From assembly GCA_020284085.1 (NCBI GenBank), contig JACEVL010000149.1, positions 643,792 through 707,791 of the forward strand: a stretch of 64,000 nt of DNA, given 5' to 3'. Each line of letters opens with the position of its first letter. Positions within the stretch are counted from its first letter, which is position 1. The notes under the pieces were generated by a model, which saw only the letters and a program-made list of their open reading frames with translations, ran no database searches and had not been told where the DNA came from. The translations under genes and the position numbers were made by a program. Origin of the DNA: Aporrectodea caliginosa. Taxonomy: Eukaryota; Annelida; Clitellata; Crassiclitellata; Lumbricidae. Positions 42,485 to 53,700 of the stretch are shown piece by piece.

Positions 42485-43696
42485 GAGGAGGAGGACAAGG
42501 TGGAGGAGGAGGAAGAGGAGGAGGAGGACGAGGAGGACGAGGAGGAAGAAGAAGAAGTTCCCTTAAGCTAGCCCTGAGGTAGCCCTAATAATGGCTGCTT
42601 CAGGGCTAGCTTAAGGGAACTTCTGAAGTGTTAGCAACTTCATATTTTAACCATCGGCATGTGAGGGCAGGTGACCTGTCCTCTCCCTCACCATCTCATC
42701 TTCCCACCGACAGTGTACGGTCAGTGTACTCAGTTGGCTGTGTGGTGAAGATGGAGCAGAAACGTTGAACCAAATTTCTGCCCTGGCAGGGAGTTGAACG
42801 TGGACCTCTCAATCGACAGCCCTGAGTGTTAGCCACTACACTATCGAGCACCCCTTGCATAATCTGTCTTTAACTGTAAGCTCAAGAACGTGATGAAATA
42901 TGAAACAAGAATTACCAGTTTCTATTTACAGTAGAAGTGGGTTAGAACAGCAATGAACATTTATCGTAATTGTAATCTCCAAACTTCTAAAGTGCCACTC
43001 GAAAGCCAAACGTAGGGCACCAGCTTATTCACGAGCGCTGAGCTTATTCACATGCTGGGAAAAAGGACTTGTGTTATTGGTTGTACTTTTTGTAAGAACG
43101 TAAGTCTTAATCAGGAAATAAATTCAGATATCAAAATAATGAATATAATTAAATGATGCTGGTTGTAGAGAGAGCTGAACAAGAGCTGCATAGAACAAAA
43201 GAAGACAGAGATCGAGTTTTAAGGGAAAAAGAAATTCAGATTGAAATCCTTAACATGAAAGTCAATTCAATGTCAGGTCAATACGAATATCTGTTCAATG
43301 TGAGTCCATGCACTCTTTGTACCTTCATAGCTGTTACTTTATATGAAATATTAATGATACGACAAATTAATTTACTTATTAGGTATGATTAAACTAAGTT
43401 TTAATTGCTAATCAATTTCTTTGACTGTCTTAAACGCTAATTCTTTGCAAATAAATGGCAAAATTTCTGATTAAACTGATGCAGAATTCTTCAAGCATTT
43501 TTTCTCACTTGCTGCTAAATTTAATGCGGTGTATAACATTTATGGGTATTTGTGGAATGTTTTTCAGGAGTGCATGGATAAACTTGTTGACAAGATGACA
43601 TTATCAAAGGCTGCCTGGGAGAAAAAGTCTACATCTATTCAGTCTAGCAACAAGAAACTACTGCTAGAATTTGGACTTAATCCACTGGACATATAA
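39453..43696 (+). CDS. DRC12: Dynein regulatory complex subunit 12 (CCDC153), 6 exons
   Basis: Exons: 39453-39495, 40692-40763, 41475-41594, 41994-42086, 43169-43299, 43568-43696. Phases join without conflict and give 195 residues, near the ~210 of vertebrate CCDC153. The N-terminus MPPKKRRGKKTRTS is a Lys-rich tail like the MPPK... start of that family. The rest is one long heptad-type coiled coil (FKKTLEEIEALKDHL through DMTRQYKTMQVETSQRIQHLE to EYLFNECMDKLVDKM), ending in the family's short FGLNPLDI-type tail. The protein is a small subunit of the nexin-dynein regulatory complex of motile cilia and flagella. No membrane segment or signal peptide is seen. The introns carry elements with 8-bp target duplications at 39651 and 42099, the second starting 12 bp past the exon-4 donor. 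Exon 1 is short and its start rests on the MPPK similarity, the phase match and an in-place donor. Confidence 0.85.
39651..39924. mobile_element. TIR element with 8-bp TSD, CGAATCCCC-rich
   Basis: Perfect 8-bp direct repeat GTGTTTAT at 39643-39650 and 39925-39932. Inside, GCCGAATCGAAACCCGAATC near the left end is matched inverted by GGATTCGGGTTTCGGGGATT near the right end. The 274-bp element lies in DRC12 intron 1. The superfamily is not certain: the TSD length allows hAT, but the ends lack the CAG start. Confidence 0.75.
40309..40402 (-). repeat. Dispersed repeat, inverted copy of 33073-33163
   Basis: Reverse complement of the repeat in flippase intron 27, here in DRC12 intron 1. The two copies are opposite in orientation and 7 kb apart. 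Confidence 0.75.
42099..42410. mobile_element. hAT-like MITE (GCGCCCGGGG family), 8-bp TSD, next to a splice donor
   Basis: Ends CAGTGGCGTAAC and GTTACGCCACTG, perfectly inverted. Perfect TSD CTGCCAGT at 42091-42098 and 42411-42418. C-rich interior with TTTTGCGCCCCCC repeated. The DRC12 exon-4 donor is at 42087, so the element begins 12 bp inside the intron. No transposase. Confidence 0.92.
42448..42558. repeat. Purine-only (GAA/GGA) tract
   Basis: About 110 bp of A/G with almost no pyrimidine on the + strand, mostly AAG then GAG/GGA triplets, in DRC12 intron 4. Confidence 0.9.
42554..42623. repeat. Hairpin-forming inverted repeat
   Basis: GAAGTTCCCTTAAGCTAGCC is matched inverted by GGCTAGCTTAAGGGAACTTC across a short spacer, with further imperfect pairing inside. 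It lies at the end of the SINE-like repeat that follows. Confidence 0.85.
42565..42855 (-). mobile_element. tRNA-derived SINE-like repeat, inverted copy of 14655-14890
   Basis: The reverse strand begins GGTGCTCGATAGTGTAGTGG (A-box-like) and GAGGTCCACGTTCAACTCCC (B-box-like, tRNA spacing), followed by the shared body TACACTGTCGGTGGGAA and CAGGGCTAGC. It lies in DRC12 intron 4. The promoter boxes are well enough kept to call it tRNA-derived. Confidence 0.75.
42964..43042 (-). mobile_element. LINE 3' tail, (CGTAAT)n type, copy 3
   Basis: Same sequence family as 15860 and 16062 (AAAGTGCCACTCGAAAGCC and GGGCACCAGCTTATTCACGA), in DRC12 intron 4. Confidence 0.8.
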
Positions 43697-45129
43697 ACTG
43701 ATTGACAGCTTAGCTAGTATTGTAAGAAAAATCTGTCTATTTTTCAGTGCTGCACAAAAGCTTTGTCAGGGAAACCTGCTTATTCACCTGTGATCAAGTA
43801 TGCTAACTTGCTAAGGACAAAGTACATGCATGCTAAGAATGGCTAGGTTCATTTATACAAAACTTACTCAGGTAACTTACAACTTGCTTTTGATACAAAA
43901 GAATATGGTAGACAAGGTCATGGACATTGGTCAGAGACAGATTCAAACATGTTTTAGCCTCGGGGCCGTCCATAAATGACGGTACGCGATTAATTACGTA
44001 GACCTGATGTGACGTCACATATCTCAAACCCCCCCCTCATGTCACACATCTCAAATTTCTGACCCTTCCGTAGATGCGTGACGTCATTTATGGACGGCCC
44101 CTTTGACACCATCCGTAATAATGCAACATAAACAGTGTTTTGGAGTGAACTGTGTTACATTGGTAGGACTTTTAAGTGTAGTATTATGAGTTTTCCAGCA
44201 TAATTTAGTTATTTTGTAGATGGTCTTGAAACTGCATGGAACTATTAGATGCATATTGGATAGAAGTTGGAGTACAGTACATTGTTCTGAAAGCAAAACG
44301 TGATTGAGCACTTAATCTACTGTAATGTTTCATCAAGAATGAGTCTACTGTTGGTTATAAATGAAGTTATGAAAGGCAATAAAATTAATGGCTTTACACA
44401 TGTTTGTTGGCCATTTCTCTGGCCCATTTGCCTAGCCATTTTCTTGACCTCACTTCTTTTTTCATTTGTTATGTCCTCGTCCCTTCCTAAATTTTTGCAA
44501 CCACTTCTGTTTAGTTTTCCAACTTTCAATTTATTCTATTTAGCAAATTCTCTGGGCCATCAATTATTCTCAAACACTTCAGAGCCAACTTTAATGGCAT
44601 GGCCAGGGCCTACCACACAAACTGTTTAACATGAATCCGCCAGTGCGGCTGTGTATTAACTAACTGGTGGTTTGACTTAATAATTATATAGATTACTTGA
44701 TCCTCAGGATTAGATATCGTCAGTGTGTTACCAAAGACCAAAGACCAATAATTGCTAGATTTCCTGGTGCGTGACTGCGTCTATCCCGTAGATATATCTA
44801 TGGTCTATCCCAGAATTCACGTTCCCGGAAATCTTTTCGAAAACCGTTACGCGTTCTGTATTTTTGAGTCGATTGATAGTTTACTACTATACCGTCTGTG
44901 GACAATTTCACGTACGTAAGGGTGACGGGAAGAATCGAAGATATGGTTGGTATTATTTCGCATTTACTTTTTATTTTCAAGAATTACTCGTACTTTGCAA
45001 TTATTTGGCAAAGCATGGCGCAAATAGTTATATGAAACTAGAGCTGTAGGTTACAGTCCGTACTCTGGCTACGCAAATACATTTCAGCGCGCATTTAAAT
45101 GTAGGCCACCCACACATTCACTGCAAATT
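43697..45129. other. Intergenic between DRC12 and the OARD1-side LINE
   Basis: Contains only the MITE at 43972-44101 as a recognisable item. The short forward frame at 44300-44629 (Leu/Phe-rich) matches nothing I know and lacks gene context. Confidence 0.45.
43972..44101. mobile_element. GGGGCCGTCCATAAATGAC-type MITE, 130 bp
   Basis: The same terminal repeats as 37755-38211, with a much shorter interior, so an internal deletion derivative. Two TGACGTCA palindromes. No clear target duplication. Confidence 0.85.
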
Positions 45130-45990
45130 CTCCTATCCGCAACCTAGGTGCGATCTTTGAACAAAACCTTAGCTTCTCCGAGCACTAATCACCCATCTTT
45201 CCCGCTCCTGCTTCATGCACATCGGCGACGGTAGAAACACCCTATTCCCGACTTCAAAACTGCATCTACAAACCCTACATCTATAGTTCACGGCTTCACG
45301 CTAAATTAGACTAAGTGCAATTCTCTCTTCCTCAACATAGATATCACCCAAACAAACCGTCTGCCAAGATATTCTAAATGCCCTCGTCCGTGCAGTATCC
45401 AAAACCCCAAACACCACATCACACGTCTCCTCAAAATTTGATGCTCAAATCACTCCACAGGCTTAAAATATCTGAACCAACAGTTGGCAATAGAATAATA
45501 ACATCATATCACTCACCTACAACACACTTTAATCCCCCCCTCAGCACTTCCGTCTCCGTCAGTTGTTCATTGTCCAACCACTTCGCTCAACCCGCTCCTC
45601 TTCTCCGCCCTTCCGTCACTTCATCCCGCAAATTGCTCCATAGCCATAACTGTTCAGCCTCTCTGGAATAAACACCGGCATAATTACACCAAATATCTGA
45701 TCCATCCTACAAACTCACCAAAACCTCACCTCTTGCTATCTCTCCACAGGTCTTTCTATTGAACCTGAAAACATTGCTTTTTCACAAGTCCTATCATGAT
45801 TCTTTCTCTCCCCCTCACCTCCCTTGCCGTTTTAACGTTATACACCACCCACGTTAATTGTCTGCCTGCCTGACCCTTTGTATCTTGACCCTTTGCCTAT
45901 TGAATCTGTTTTTATTAAGCGCCTGTGAATATGCTGGTGCCCGTGACTTCACTTTTTTCGGTGCTGTCGAAATTTTGAGATTACGATAGG
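45130..45990 (+). mobile_element. Decayed CR1/L2-like LINE 3' region
   Basis: Broken frames carry recognisable RT C-terminal pieces: NLGAIFEQNLSFSEH, then HITPLLKSLHRLKISE-like residues across shifts, then a PLWNK block and LKTLLFHKS. The tail (AAGCGCCTGTGAATATGCTG, GGTGCCCGTGACTTC, GAGATTACGATAGG) is the forward version of the short 3' tails at 15860, 16062 and 42964, tying those fragments to this LINE. Many stops and indels: dead copy. Confidence 0.7.
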
Positions 45991-46085
45991 CACGTAGAAG
46001 CTTTAAGCCAGCTTATGTGTGATTTTTGTTGCAAAATTAAACTTGAATCATGTTTTAAACTGTATCTTATCTGTTCTAGGCATTC

Positions 46086-47247
46086 ATGCTAGAAGAGAAG
46101 AAGGGTGACCTTTTCAAAGGATCGCACAGCACAGACTCTTTGGCACACTGCATCAGTGTTGATCTGAGAATGGGAAAAGGAATTGCTCTCATGTTCAAGA
46201 AACTCTTTGGTGGCATCGGCGAACTTCAGAGACAGAGTTAGTAATCAAAAGATTCATCCACCTATAGTACTTTGAACTGATGTTAATGACTGAGTTTAAG
46301 GATACAAATGCCGACAGCATGCCGTGGTATGCAAGGTAGTACCTTTGGCGAACCAATGAGAATGCTTCTAATAGATGCACCACCATAGGCGTAGCTACAT
46401 GGAGGCACGAGGAGGCAGTTGCCTCCTCTTGCTTTCGTTATATAATGGAATTTCTATTGACCAATGACCCCAATAACCAGAATTTTGCCAATGGTCTGTG
46501 AAGTTCCCTCCTCTTCAATTTAAGTCTGGCTACGCTCCTGTGCACCACCACAGATCATTAATAGTGTTCTGGTACAATATAATCACAATGCACTACAGTG
46601 ATACTGGAGATGTTTTGTCACTAGAAAGGTTGCATTAAATGTAACAAAAAAATGAAAGAGCAGGGATCTCTTGTAAAATCTTTTAATGTACTTTGAACAT
46701 ATCAAAGTGGTCAGATGGGAATTGCTGTTCTGGGAGATAGAATTTGTACATGAATGAAAGGAATGCTTTCTGTATATTTGGCTGTGTTTGTAATATAAAG
46801 CATTTTACGATTTAGTACCGGTATATCTTATGCTCGTTCTGCCATTGTTTTCTTTTCTATCAAGATTACTGCTTTCTGATGTTTTCCTTCGGATAATTTA
46901 TGCTCTTTTCTGTTAACAGTTTTATTTTAAAACTTGTTTTTTAATTGTCAAGCAATTTTTTTTGAGCAGAGGTACAGGTTGGAGGAGTCGGTGTGCTGGA
47001 GAAAGATGGCCGCTTCATCTACTACTTGATAACAAAACAAGGTGTCTACGATACACCGACTTACGCTTCTCTGAGGTCTAGTCTGTGTGCGATGAGGGAC
47101 CACTGTGTTCGTCATTCTGTCCGTCGCCTTGCAATGCCTCGCATTGGCTGCGGCCTTGACAACCTTCAGTGGCCACAAGTGCTGCAAGAGATCAAGGATG
47201 TGTTCAAAGACACTAATGTCACCATCACAGTTTACACTCTTGATTGA
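46086..47247 (+). CDS. OARD1: OARD1-like macrodomain ADP-ribose glycohydrolase
   Basis: Exons: 46080(ATG 46086)-46236 and 46970-47247, joined in phase 1, giving 142 residues from this ATG (human OARD1/TARG1 has 152). OARD1 removes ADP-ribose from acidic side chains and hydrolyses O-acetyl-ADP-ribose in nucleus and cytosol. Visible blocks: [21 protein letters not shown] (phosphate-binding loop), [12 protein letters not shown] (contains the Lys region used in catalysis), [19 protein letters not shown] (with the catalytic Asp) and ITVYTL at the C-terminus. The start is uncertain: the exon opens at a CTAG acceptor and the first beta strand is short, so an upstream coding exon may add residues. 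I could not identify one. A hAT-like MITE (46384-46540) sits in the intron. Confidence 0.88.
46384..46540. mobile_element. hAT-like MITE (GCCTCCTCTTG family), 157 bp, 8-bp TSD
   Basis: Ends CATAGGCGTAGC and GGCTACGCTCCTG. Perfect TSD TGCACCAC at 46376-46383 and 46541-46548. It is an internal deletion relative of 21759-22250, sharing both ends and the GGTCTGTGAAGTTCCCTCCT-type inner border. Confidence 0.9.
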
Positions 47248-48104
47248 TGACACGTCGTACAGCAGCCTTGTTACTTAGCGACTTTACAAGTGTTGGTAAC
47301 TGTTAATGTTGAGTGACTGACCTGCAGTACAATTTATATGTAAACTGGGCTTTCAAGGATTGGGCTACTGTTGAATAATTGAATGAAGATTGAGTGCTGA
47401 CAGAGTTAATTTTTTAATCCTTTACACTTAACCAATGCAACCTGTGTGCAACATGCATTTCTTCTGTACCCATACTACAATACAACAAAATACTCATTTA
47501 TTAAACCTCAATAAGCTGACACAAACACAACTTAGACTGCAAGATACTAGGTATTTTCAGTAAAGAGAATGTGGTAAATAAGTAATATTTGTATAGTATT
47601 TTTTGTGACAAGTGTGTGACTGGCTGGCTGTATTTGAAAGTCAACTTTGTCATCCTTCATTGTTGCCTTTCTCACACCTGTTGTGCTTTTGCATGTGCTG
47701 TTCATTGTGCTTTTGCATGTGCTGTTCAATTTCCTTTACAGCTTGAGTCATTGTGAAACATTATTTTGCTAAAGCTAACTGCTGGTCATGGGACCCAGTG
47801 TAAGGTTATTTGGAGCATTTATATTAAAGCAGATGGCAAATAATTTTCAATGCTCAAGGGCATGGCCTTCAATCGTAATTCATAATATAGGAAACTTGGT
47901 GGTTATAGCCATATTGGCCTTCTAGATCCATGGTAGTGTTTTGCGGTATGAGGCACCTCTTGGGCGAAATTCCTCCAAAGAATAGCTCTAACTGGTGCAT
48001 AAAATAGTGTTGAAACACAGGCATCTTCTGATTTGCCAAAAATGTCAAGAAAAATGATGCAGAATAACAAATTCGTCAACTCGCTGAGGCAATATACGTC
48101 CTAT

Positions 48105-48147
48105 CTGGGACTATTATAACTGTTGCAAAATATTATAATAGTCCCAG
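48105..48147. repeat. 15-bp perfect inverted repeat (hairpin)
   Basis: CTGGGACTATTATAA (48105-48119) and its exact complement at 48133-48147 are separated by 13 bp. No adjacent gene end was identified on either strand, so a terminator role is not claimed. Confidence 0.85.
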
Positions 48148-49356
48148 GTCATAAATGTATTTATATACAGAGAGAGGGATGCGTATACAGTCATGCTTGA
48201 ATCACAGCTGATAAGATGAGGTAATATCTATTAATAGCAATAGCTAACAATAGAACAACTCGTACTAGAAGACACTGCCTAGGTAAACAATGACGGTATT
48301 CGATTAAACACGTCACTTCGTGTTATTATTAGGTCGCATTGCATTTATGCTAACGAAGTAAATGTAGTATAAATACACACCTGGTTTAAATAAAAGCGTA
48401 TTTCTGTCATCAGTTGTCTTACCACTGTCGAGAATTTGAGACGGAGGTTTTCGCTGTTATTTACGACAATCCTTCCCACAAGTCTCTGCGCATAAGGTAA
48501 GCACAACCAAAGCTTTTATAGGGGTAATATAAAACTAGTGGAATTTTCTAATTTAAAGAGGTTCCCATCTTAATATAAAGTCTTTTATAGGACTCCCTTA
48601 TGTAGTTATGTGACTGGCCCAGTTAGTTATATTGGTAGGCCTAACTGGTAAGGGTACGTCGCATGCATACACTTTCTCTGCTTTTTCAGTTGACCTGATA
48701 GTGGCTGGGAGACGGGTAGGCTACCTTAAGAGTTTGGTTTCTCCGTCATTCAAATTACTTGGCAGCGGTGGTACGTGAAGGCTCTCACCCGAACAATTCA
48801 TTGAAAAAGAAGCTGGGTTGAAGCGATACGGTCGTTGAATACACCGTGCACATTTAATTTTTGAATAAACTAGCCTAATAGTCACGCGATGAATGTGTGG
48901 ATCAAGAGTTTAACGACATCTTATGACAAAAAGAACGTTAACGTCGGGAAAAATTATTTTTTAAATAACAGCTAACCGAGTTTCCATTCCATTCTTTCAC
49001 GCAGATCGTTTATAATAAGAATGTTATACTCTGTATAAATGTATGTACACCAAAGTGCGGATATGCAATTGGTTGAATAAAGAATATACTTACTTACTTA
49101 CTTACTGTACAATATAGCCTAACCTAGATTCTTTGGCAAAACCGAATGCATAGGACCCAAATAGACCCCCAAATCCCAAGATCTTGGGAAAATCCCAAGG
49201 AGTTATAAAATGAAGTCGTTGACTTGGTCATTATTTCACGTCGTGTGCGTGTGACTGCGCGTGTAACCATCGACATATACGTCGATGCGTGTAACAGTAA
49301 CTCTTCTAAAATGAGGTCGCTGCGTGTGGCCAATGAGATATAATTTTGTTTTATAT

Positions 49357-49376
49357 AATGATATATATATATATGT

Positions 49377-49440
<64 letters not shown>

Positions 49441-49442
49441 TT
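49357..49442. repeat. (TA)n tract
   Basis: Nearly uninterrupted AT alternation with a few ATTATA or GTATTA interruptions. Confidence 0.95.
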
Positions 49443-50519
49443 GCATATTAAACATATCAATGCATGTGACCAGTCGCATGCCCATAGCTCTGCCCATAGT
49501 CGTACCGCAGCGCCTCTGGCGTTAAGATAATATCACGCCTCCAACAGACTGCATTGCAGTTTTTATCAATAAATAAAATTCTACAAGTAATTAATTTAAT
49601 TTCAAAGTAAAAATTGCCTTTGGAGAGTAACATAAACATCATGTTAAATATCCGTTGTAAAACTTTAAACGTAGCAACCACTGTAGGAGGCGTAGGCCTA
49701 CACCGGAAATACAAAAATGTTTTTGCACCAGTTTTCAAACGTATCGCATCTCGATAGATTGAATACGATTACTTGGCTAGGCTGCTGCCTGTAAATAATT
49801 AATTTTTAATTACTCCTGTGTTGCTGTGGTTTACTAAAACAATCGTAAACACGACTAAGCAAAGAATGCCACCTTAAATACACTCAGAAGTGGAACAAGC
49901 TAAGATAATATCGACCTAATTCGTGCGGCATAGGACCTCCCACCGCCTCTTGGTCTCTTGTTTGTATTATGGTTAAGCTTAGTCATCACGGTTCAACGTC
50001 TCTTGTCGGCTGATTTGATAGGTTTAGTCACCACTGATCATACAGATCAGCTAGTCTCCCTCCTCACCGCCTGCGTACGTGCCTGGCAATACCGCGTCTA
50101 AGTGGGTCAGATTTTGCGCAAGAAGAACAGTTACTGTCGGTGAATTTCTCATTTGCAAGCATTTCGATACGATCTGGTCAGTTTATTGACTGGTGTTACG
50201 AGCTTAATAAGCCGCAGATGTTGATTTGCTTGTTTTCTGAATTGTGTTCACGGGCACAGTGTTTATTGGTGTAGAAGGGAGTTAATTCAATTCAATATTC
50301 GTTTAATTCAACAAATCTAGTTGTCACAGACGCAACTACTGCCAACTAGTTACAAGTTACACAATTTACAGCACAATTTAGTTTATAATTTATTGGGTGC
50401 ATTTTGCTTAAAAAAATATGTTTAGCTTGAACATGGTCATTGTTTTGCTTCATGTCCTTTGGCTAGCTGAAGAGCATTGGAATTCATAACCATAAGCTAT
50501 TGCTGATTTTACCAATGCC

Positions 50520-50635
50520 ATATAGCAAATGGAAGGCTGAGTTAAACTTATGGGCGAGCAGGTTTCGAACCTACGTCTTTCTGATCTTCGTGCGGGTTGT
50601 GTTACCATTTAACCATCTCCCCGCCCCATATTAGT
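50520..50635 (-). mobile_element. tRNA-derived SINE head
   Basis: The reverse strand reads TGGTTAAATGGTAACACAAC (A box) and GTAGGTTCGAAACCTGCTCG (B box GGTTCGAAACC), then CCCATAAG ... CTCAGCCTTCC as at 12835-12945. The internal promoter boxes are intact, but the acceptor and anticodon stems do not form a proper tRNA. Confidence 0.8.
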
Positions 50636-50724
50636 ATTTTTTAAGTTATATGAACAGTGTATTTATGTATTTTATCAAATGTTGTTTATTGTTAGATATT
50701 TTCTTGTTACTTAGAGATTAAAGA

Positions 50725-53700
50725 ATGGCTGACGGCAGCTGTGAACAAGTGGAAGCAGTGTTGAGGCAGAGTTTTGTATCAGCACTTCGTAAGAAATACA
50801 GCTGTGATGAGCCACTCACAATTAAAATCTTTGTTCCAAAGTCTGCTCCGGGAAAAACAGGTAAGTGTATCTGCGTCTCATTTGGTTGGAAACTTTGTTT
50901 CTGTCATTTTTATTACATTTATGATTTGCTGAAGAAGACTGAAATTGAATTACGGTGCAAACTATCATGCACAAGAGTAAATTGCACTACACTGCAGTTC
51001 TTGTATGGCGATTTAACCAATACAGCGTGTTAAGTTAATAACTTTGGGATCATAGCACAAGTTAAGCAGAACGGCACGTACAAATTGTATGTTCATTGTT
51101 CATACAGCTTACTGAAAGTTATTTAATATGATTGGTTGATATGCTTGAGCTGATTGTGGTTTGTACTGATTATACAGAATGTGGCGACCTTATTGTTCCT
51201 GACCATCTGGCACTAAACTACAGTTCTGTTGGGGAAGCTGGTCTTATGTCAGAGATTGCGGATGTTGTTGCTAATGTCACAGAGCTCGATCTTTCCATGA
51301 ATCTTCTGTCACAGTGGAGTGAGGTAGGTGCAACTGCCTTCTGGTATTTCATGACCCAACTGCATGCCAGCAATGTTTTCTATTCCCTTATGAATAATAT
51401 TTCCTTTTCTTTCAGTCAAAAATAGTCTGTTTTATTATTCAAAACAGCAACCTAGGATTGGTGCTAGAATGTACTTTATGTAAGAATGCATGTTTGACGT
51501 CGTTAAGAAGTATTTCTATTGTTGCTCTATACAAATGTCTAATAGATTAAAGGTGTTGATTTATTTTGTAACATGTGGTCAATATTTACATTACATTTTT
51601 CATGCATTTGAAATTAAATCCTCCTAAACTTAGTGAAAGCCTTTATAAATTGGCAGTCTTAATCTGTCAGCCAGGTCACAGTTAGATTGGGTATAGTTCT
51701 CTAACTTATGCCACATCACTTGCTAAGTGTAATATCTGTGTACTCATTTATAGCCAAGTTTAGAGGTGTCAAAATGTTTTATGTTGGCTTGGGTCCTGAG
51801 TCCATTCTGAGTCAGGGTACTTGACTACGACTCACTCTTTTATTTGATAATAAATCAATCGTCCAAGGATCTATATGTGAGTCATACGCAATTCAGCAGT
51901 CACCCTACCCAAGACTCCAACACCTCCCACCCTACGGCTTTATAGGCAGCAGACAACTGGGTAGTGTGAAGCCTCAAGAACATGACTAATGCAGAAATCT
52001 GCTTAAAGTAAATATGGTCCAGTTTAAGGTGTATGCCTTCATGACTCAGATATTAACCACTAGGGAACAACCGGAAATCGCTTCGGCCATTTGCCCCGGC
52101 CGGATATCGGGTTTTTCGGAACTATTCGCCTCGGCAAATAATACCCACGCAAATACCTACAATTTTTGGAATTCGATCAATCTCAAGATTATAGTCACAA
52201 TTTACAAATAAATTATACAACTGAACTAAATTTCTGCAACAATTTAAGTATTTAACCGAAAAATTGCTATTTAACGCTGAGATTGGTTGTCATTGTTCTA
52301 ATGGTGTGTTTCCGGTAACATAGTTATTAACTATGTTACCAGAAACACACCATTATTATTTGTATATATATCTAATTGGTTCATTATTACAGGTAAAAAA
52401 AATAATGTTTATGCTGATCTTTTTTTTATTACATGTAAAAAACGGTACTCGGTTCTTACCCGGATCCGGCAAATAGTACATCCAAATACTCGGATTTGCT
52501 ACCCAGTAGAAAAAGTCTACCCGGTTGTTCCCTATTAACCACTATGCTAGTACACCACTTGTACTGTATTTGTTTATGATCTATGGGTAAAAATCATACA
52601 ATAATAATTTTGAAGTTTCAGTGCATGAAAATTGTAAGATTTGTAAGTTGTGAACTTTTTTTATTGCAGGTGTTTAAAATTATCCTGAACTTTTTTATTG
52701 CAGGTGTTTAAAATTATGTCTTTTCTTCCGCGGATTCACTTCCTGAATCTAAGCAACAATCCTCTGCACTCTTCGGATGATGTGGAGTGGACTGCCGTTT
52801 CATTCCCAGGGATCAAACAGCTTGTGTTAAATGCTGTCAAAGTTTCCTGGAACACAGTCTGGAATTTGCTTTCTGCTATGCCACAGTGAGCAACTGAGTA
52901 TCCAATGTTTTCTAGCATTTGACGAGGACAAGGATGATGGTGATGATAATGATGAAATACTGATGCTGTATGTTTGTGTGTGTATCTAATTATTTATATA
53001 GCAGCTTTTTAGATCCTCTCAAAACATGCCATTTAAAAGGTGTTAAATAGGTGTGACTTGACATATACAGAAAATGTTTCTTGTGCTGTCCGTGACAAAG
53101 CAATATGTATTTCTAGCAGGATGGCTCAGGAAAGTGCAACATACTCGTGCTGTAGTATGGGACTGCGAAGCCAGCTAGTTTCACTGGCTGTAGAATGCAA
53201 TGATTTTAGACCTGGATGGCTCAAGACAGGAATGCCACTTGAGTTGTCTTGTGTATTATGGGGCCGGATAGACTGCTAGGGTTCACCTCACGAGAAGGAT
53301 CTTGAATATAATCCTGTCCTGAGCCGGAAGCCACTGCAAGGTTTCTTGAAGAAATAAAAACATTTTTTGAAATGTTTTTAGATTTTAGGCCTAATCGGAC
53401 TGCAGCTAAGGACTGTCGACTGAAGCTGATGTACCAGGAACTTCAACAGAACAGCCTTACAGTATTCTAGACACAAGATCTGCAGCAGTGTCAAAAGACA
53501 AAATTTCGCTGTATGACAGGTCATACACAGGTCATACAGTGAAATATCTCCATAGTGATGTGGATATGATGTGATGGTGATAATGATTAGATGATGGTAA
53601 TGGTAGTGTTGATTTTTATAAAGGTTTTGCCTGGTTTGTCTACAGAATAGAAGAGCTGCATCTGAGTCTGAATGGATTTTCATCAGTTGAACCTGCCATC

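Larger units (their letters stand above)
47248..50724. other. Intergenic: OARD1 3' side and TBCEL 5' side
   Basis: No coding frame recognised. Contains two adjacent copies of a TTGTGCTTTTGCATGTGCTG unit (47683-47732), a hairpin at 48105-48147, a TA tract at 49357-49440 and a SINE at 50520-50635. The TBCEL coding exon is preceded by a possible acceptor (TTACTTAG, ending 50714), so an untranslated first exon probably lies here. A donor-like CATAAGGTAAGC at ~48490 is one weak candidate. Confidence 0.45.

Noticed and set aside
44300..44629. Forward 109-codon frame rich in Leu/Phe
   Set aside because: No similarity I recognise, no start context and no exon-like splice signals. Expected by chance in AT-rich DNA.
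48105..48147. Rho-independent-type terminator
   Set aside because: The hairpin is real, but the genes here are RNA polymerase II genes and no transcript end is near.
50520..50635. Functional tRNA gene (A and B boxes on the reverse strand)
   Set aside because: The promoter boxes are good, but the acceptor and anticodon stems do not pair and the same head is found degraded at 12835, so it is a SINE.
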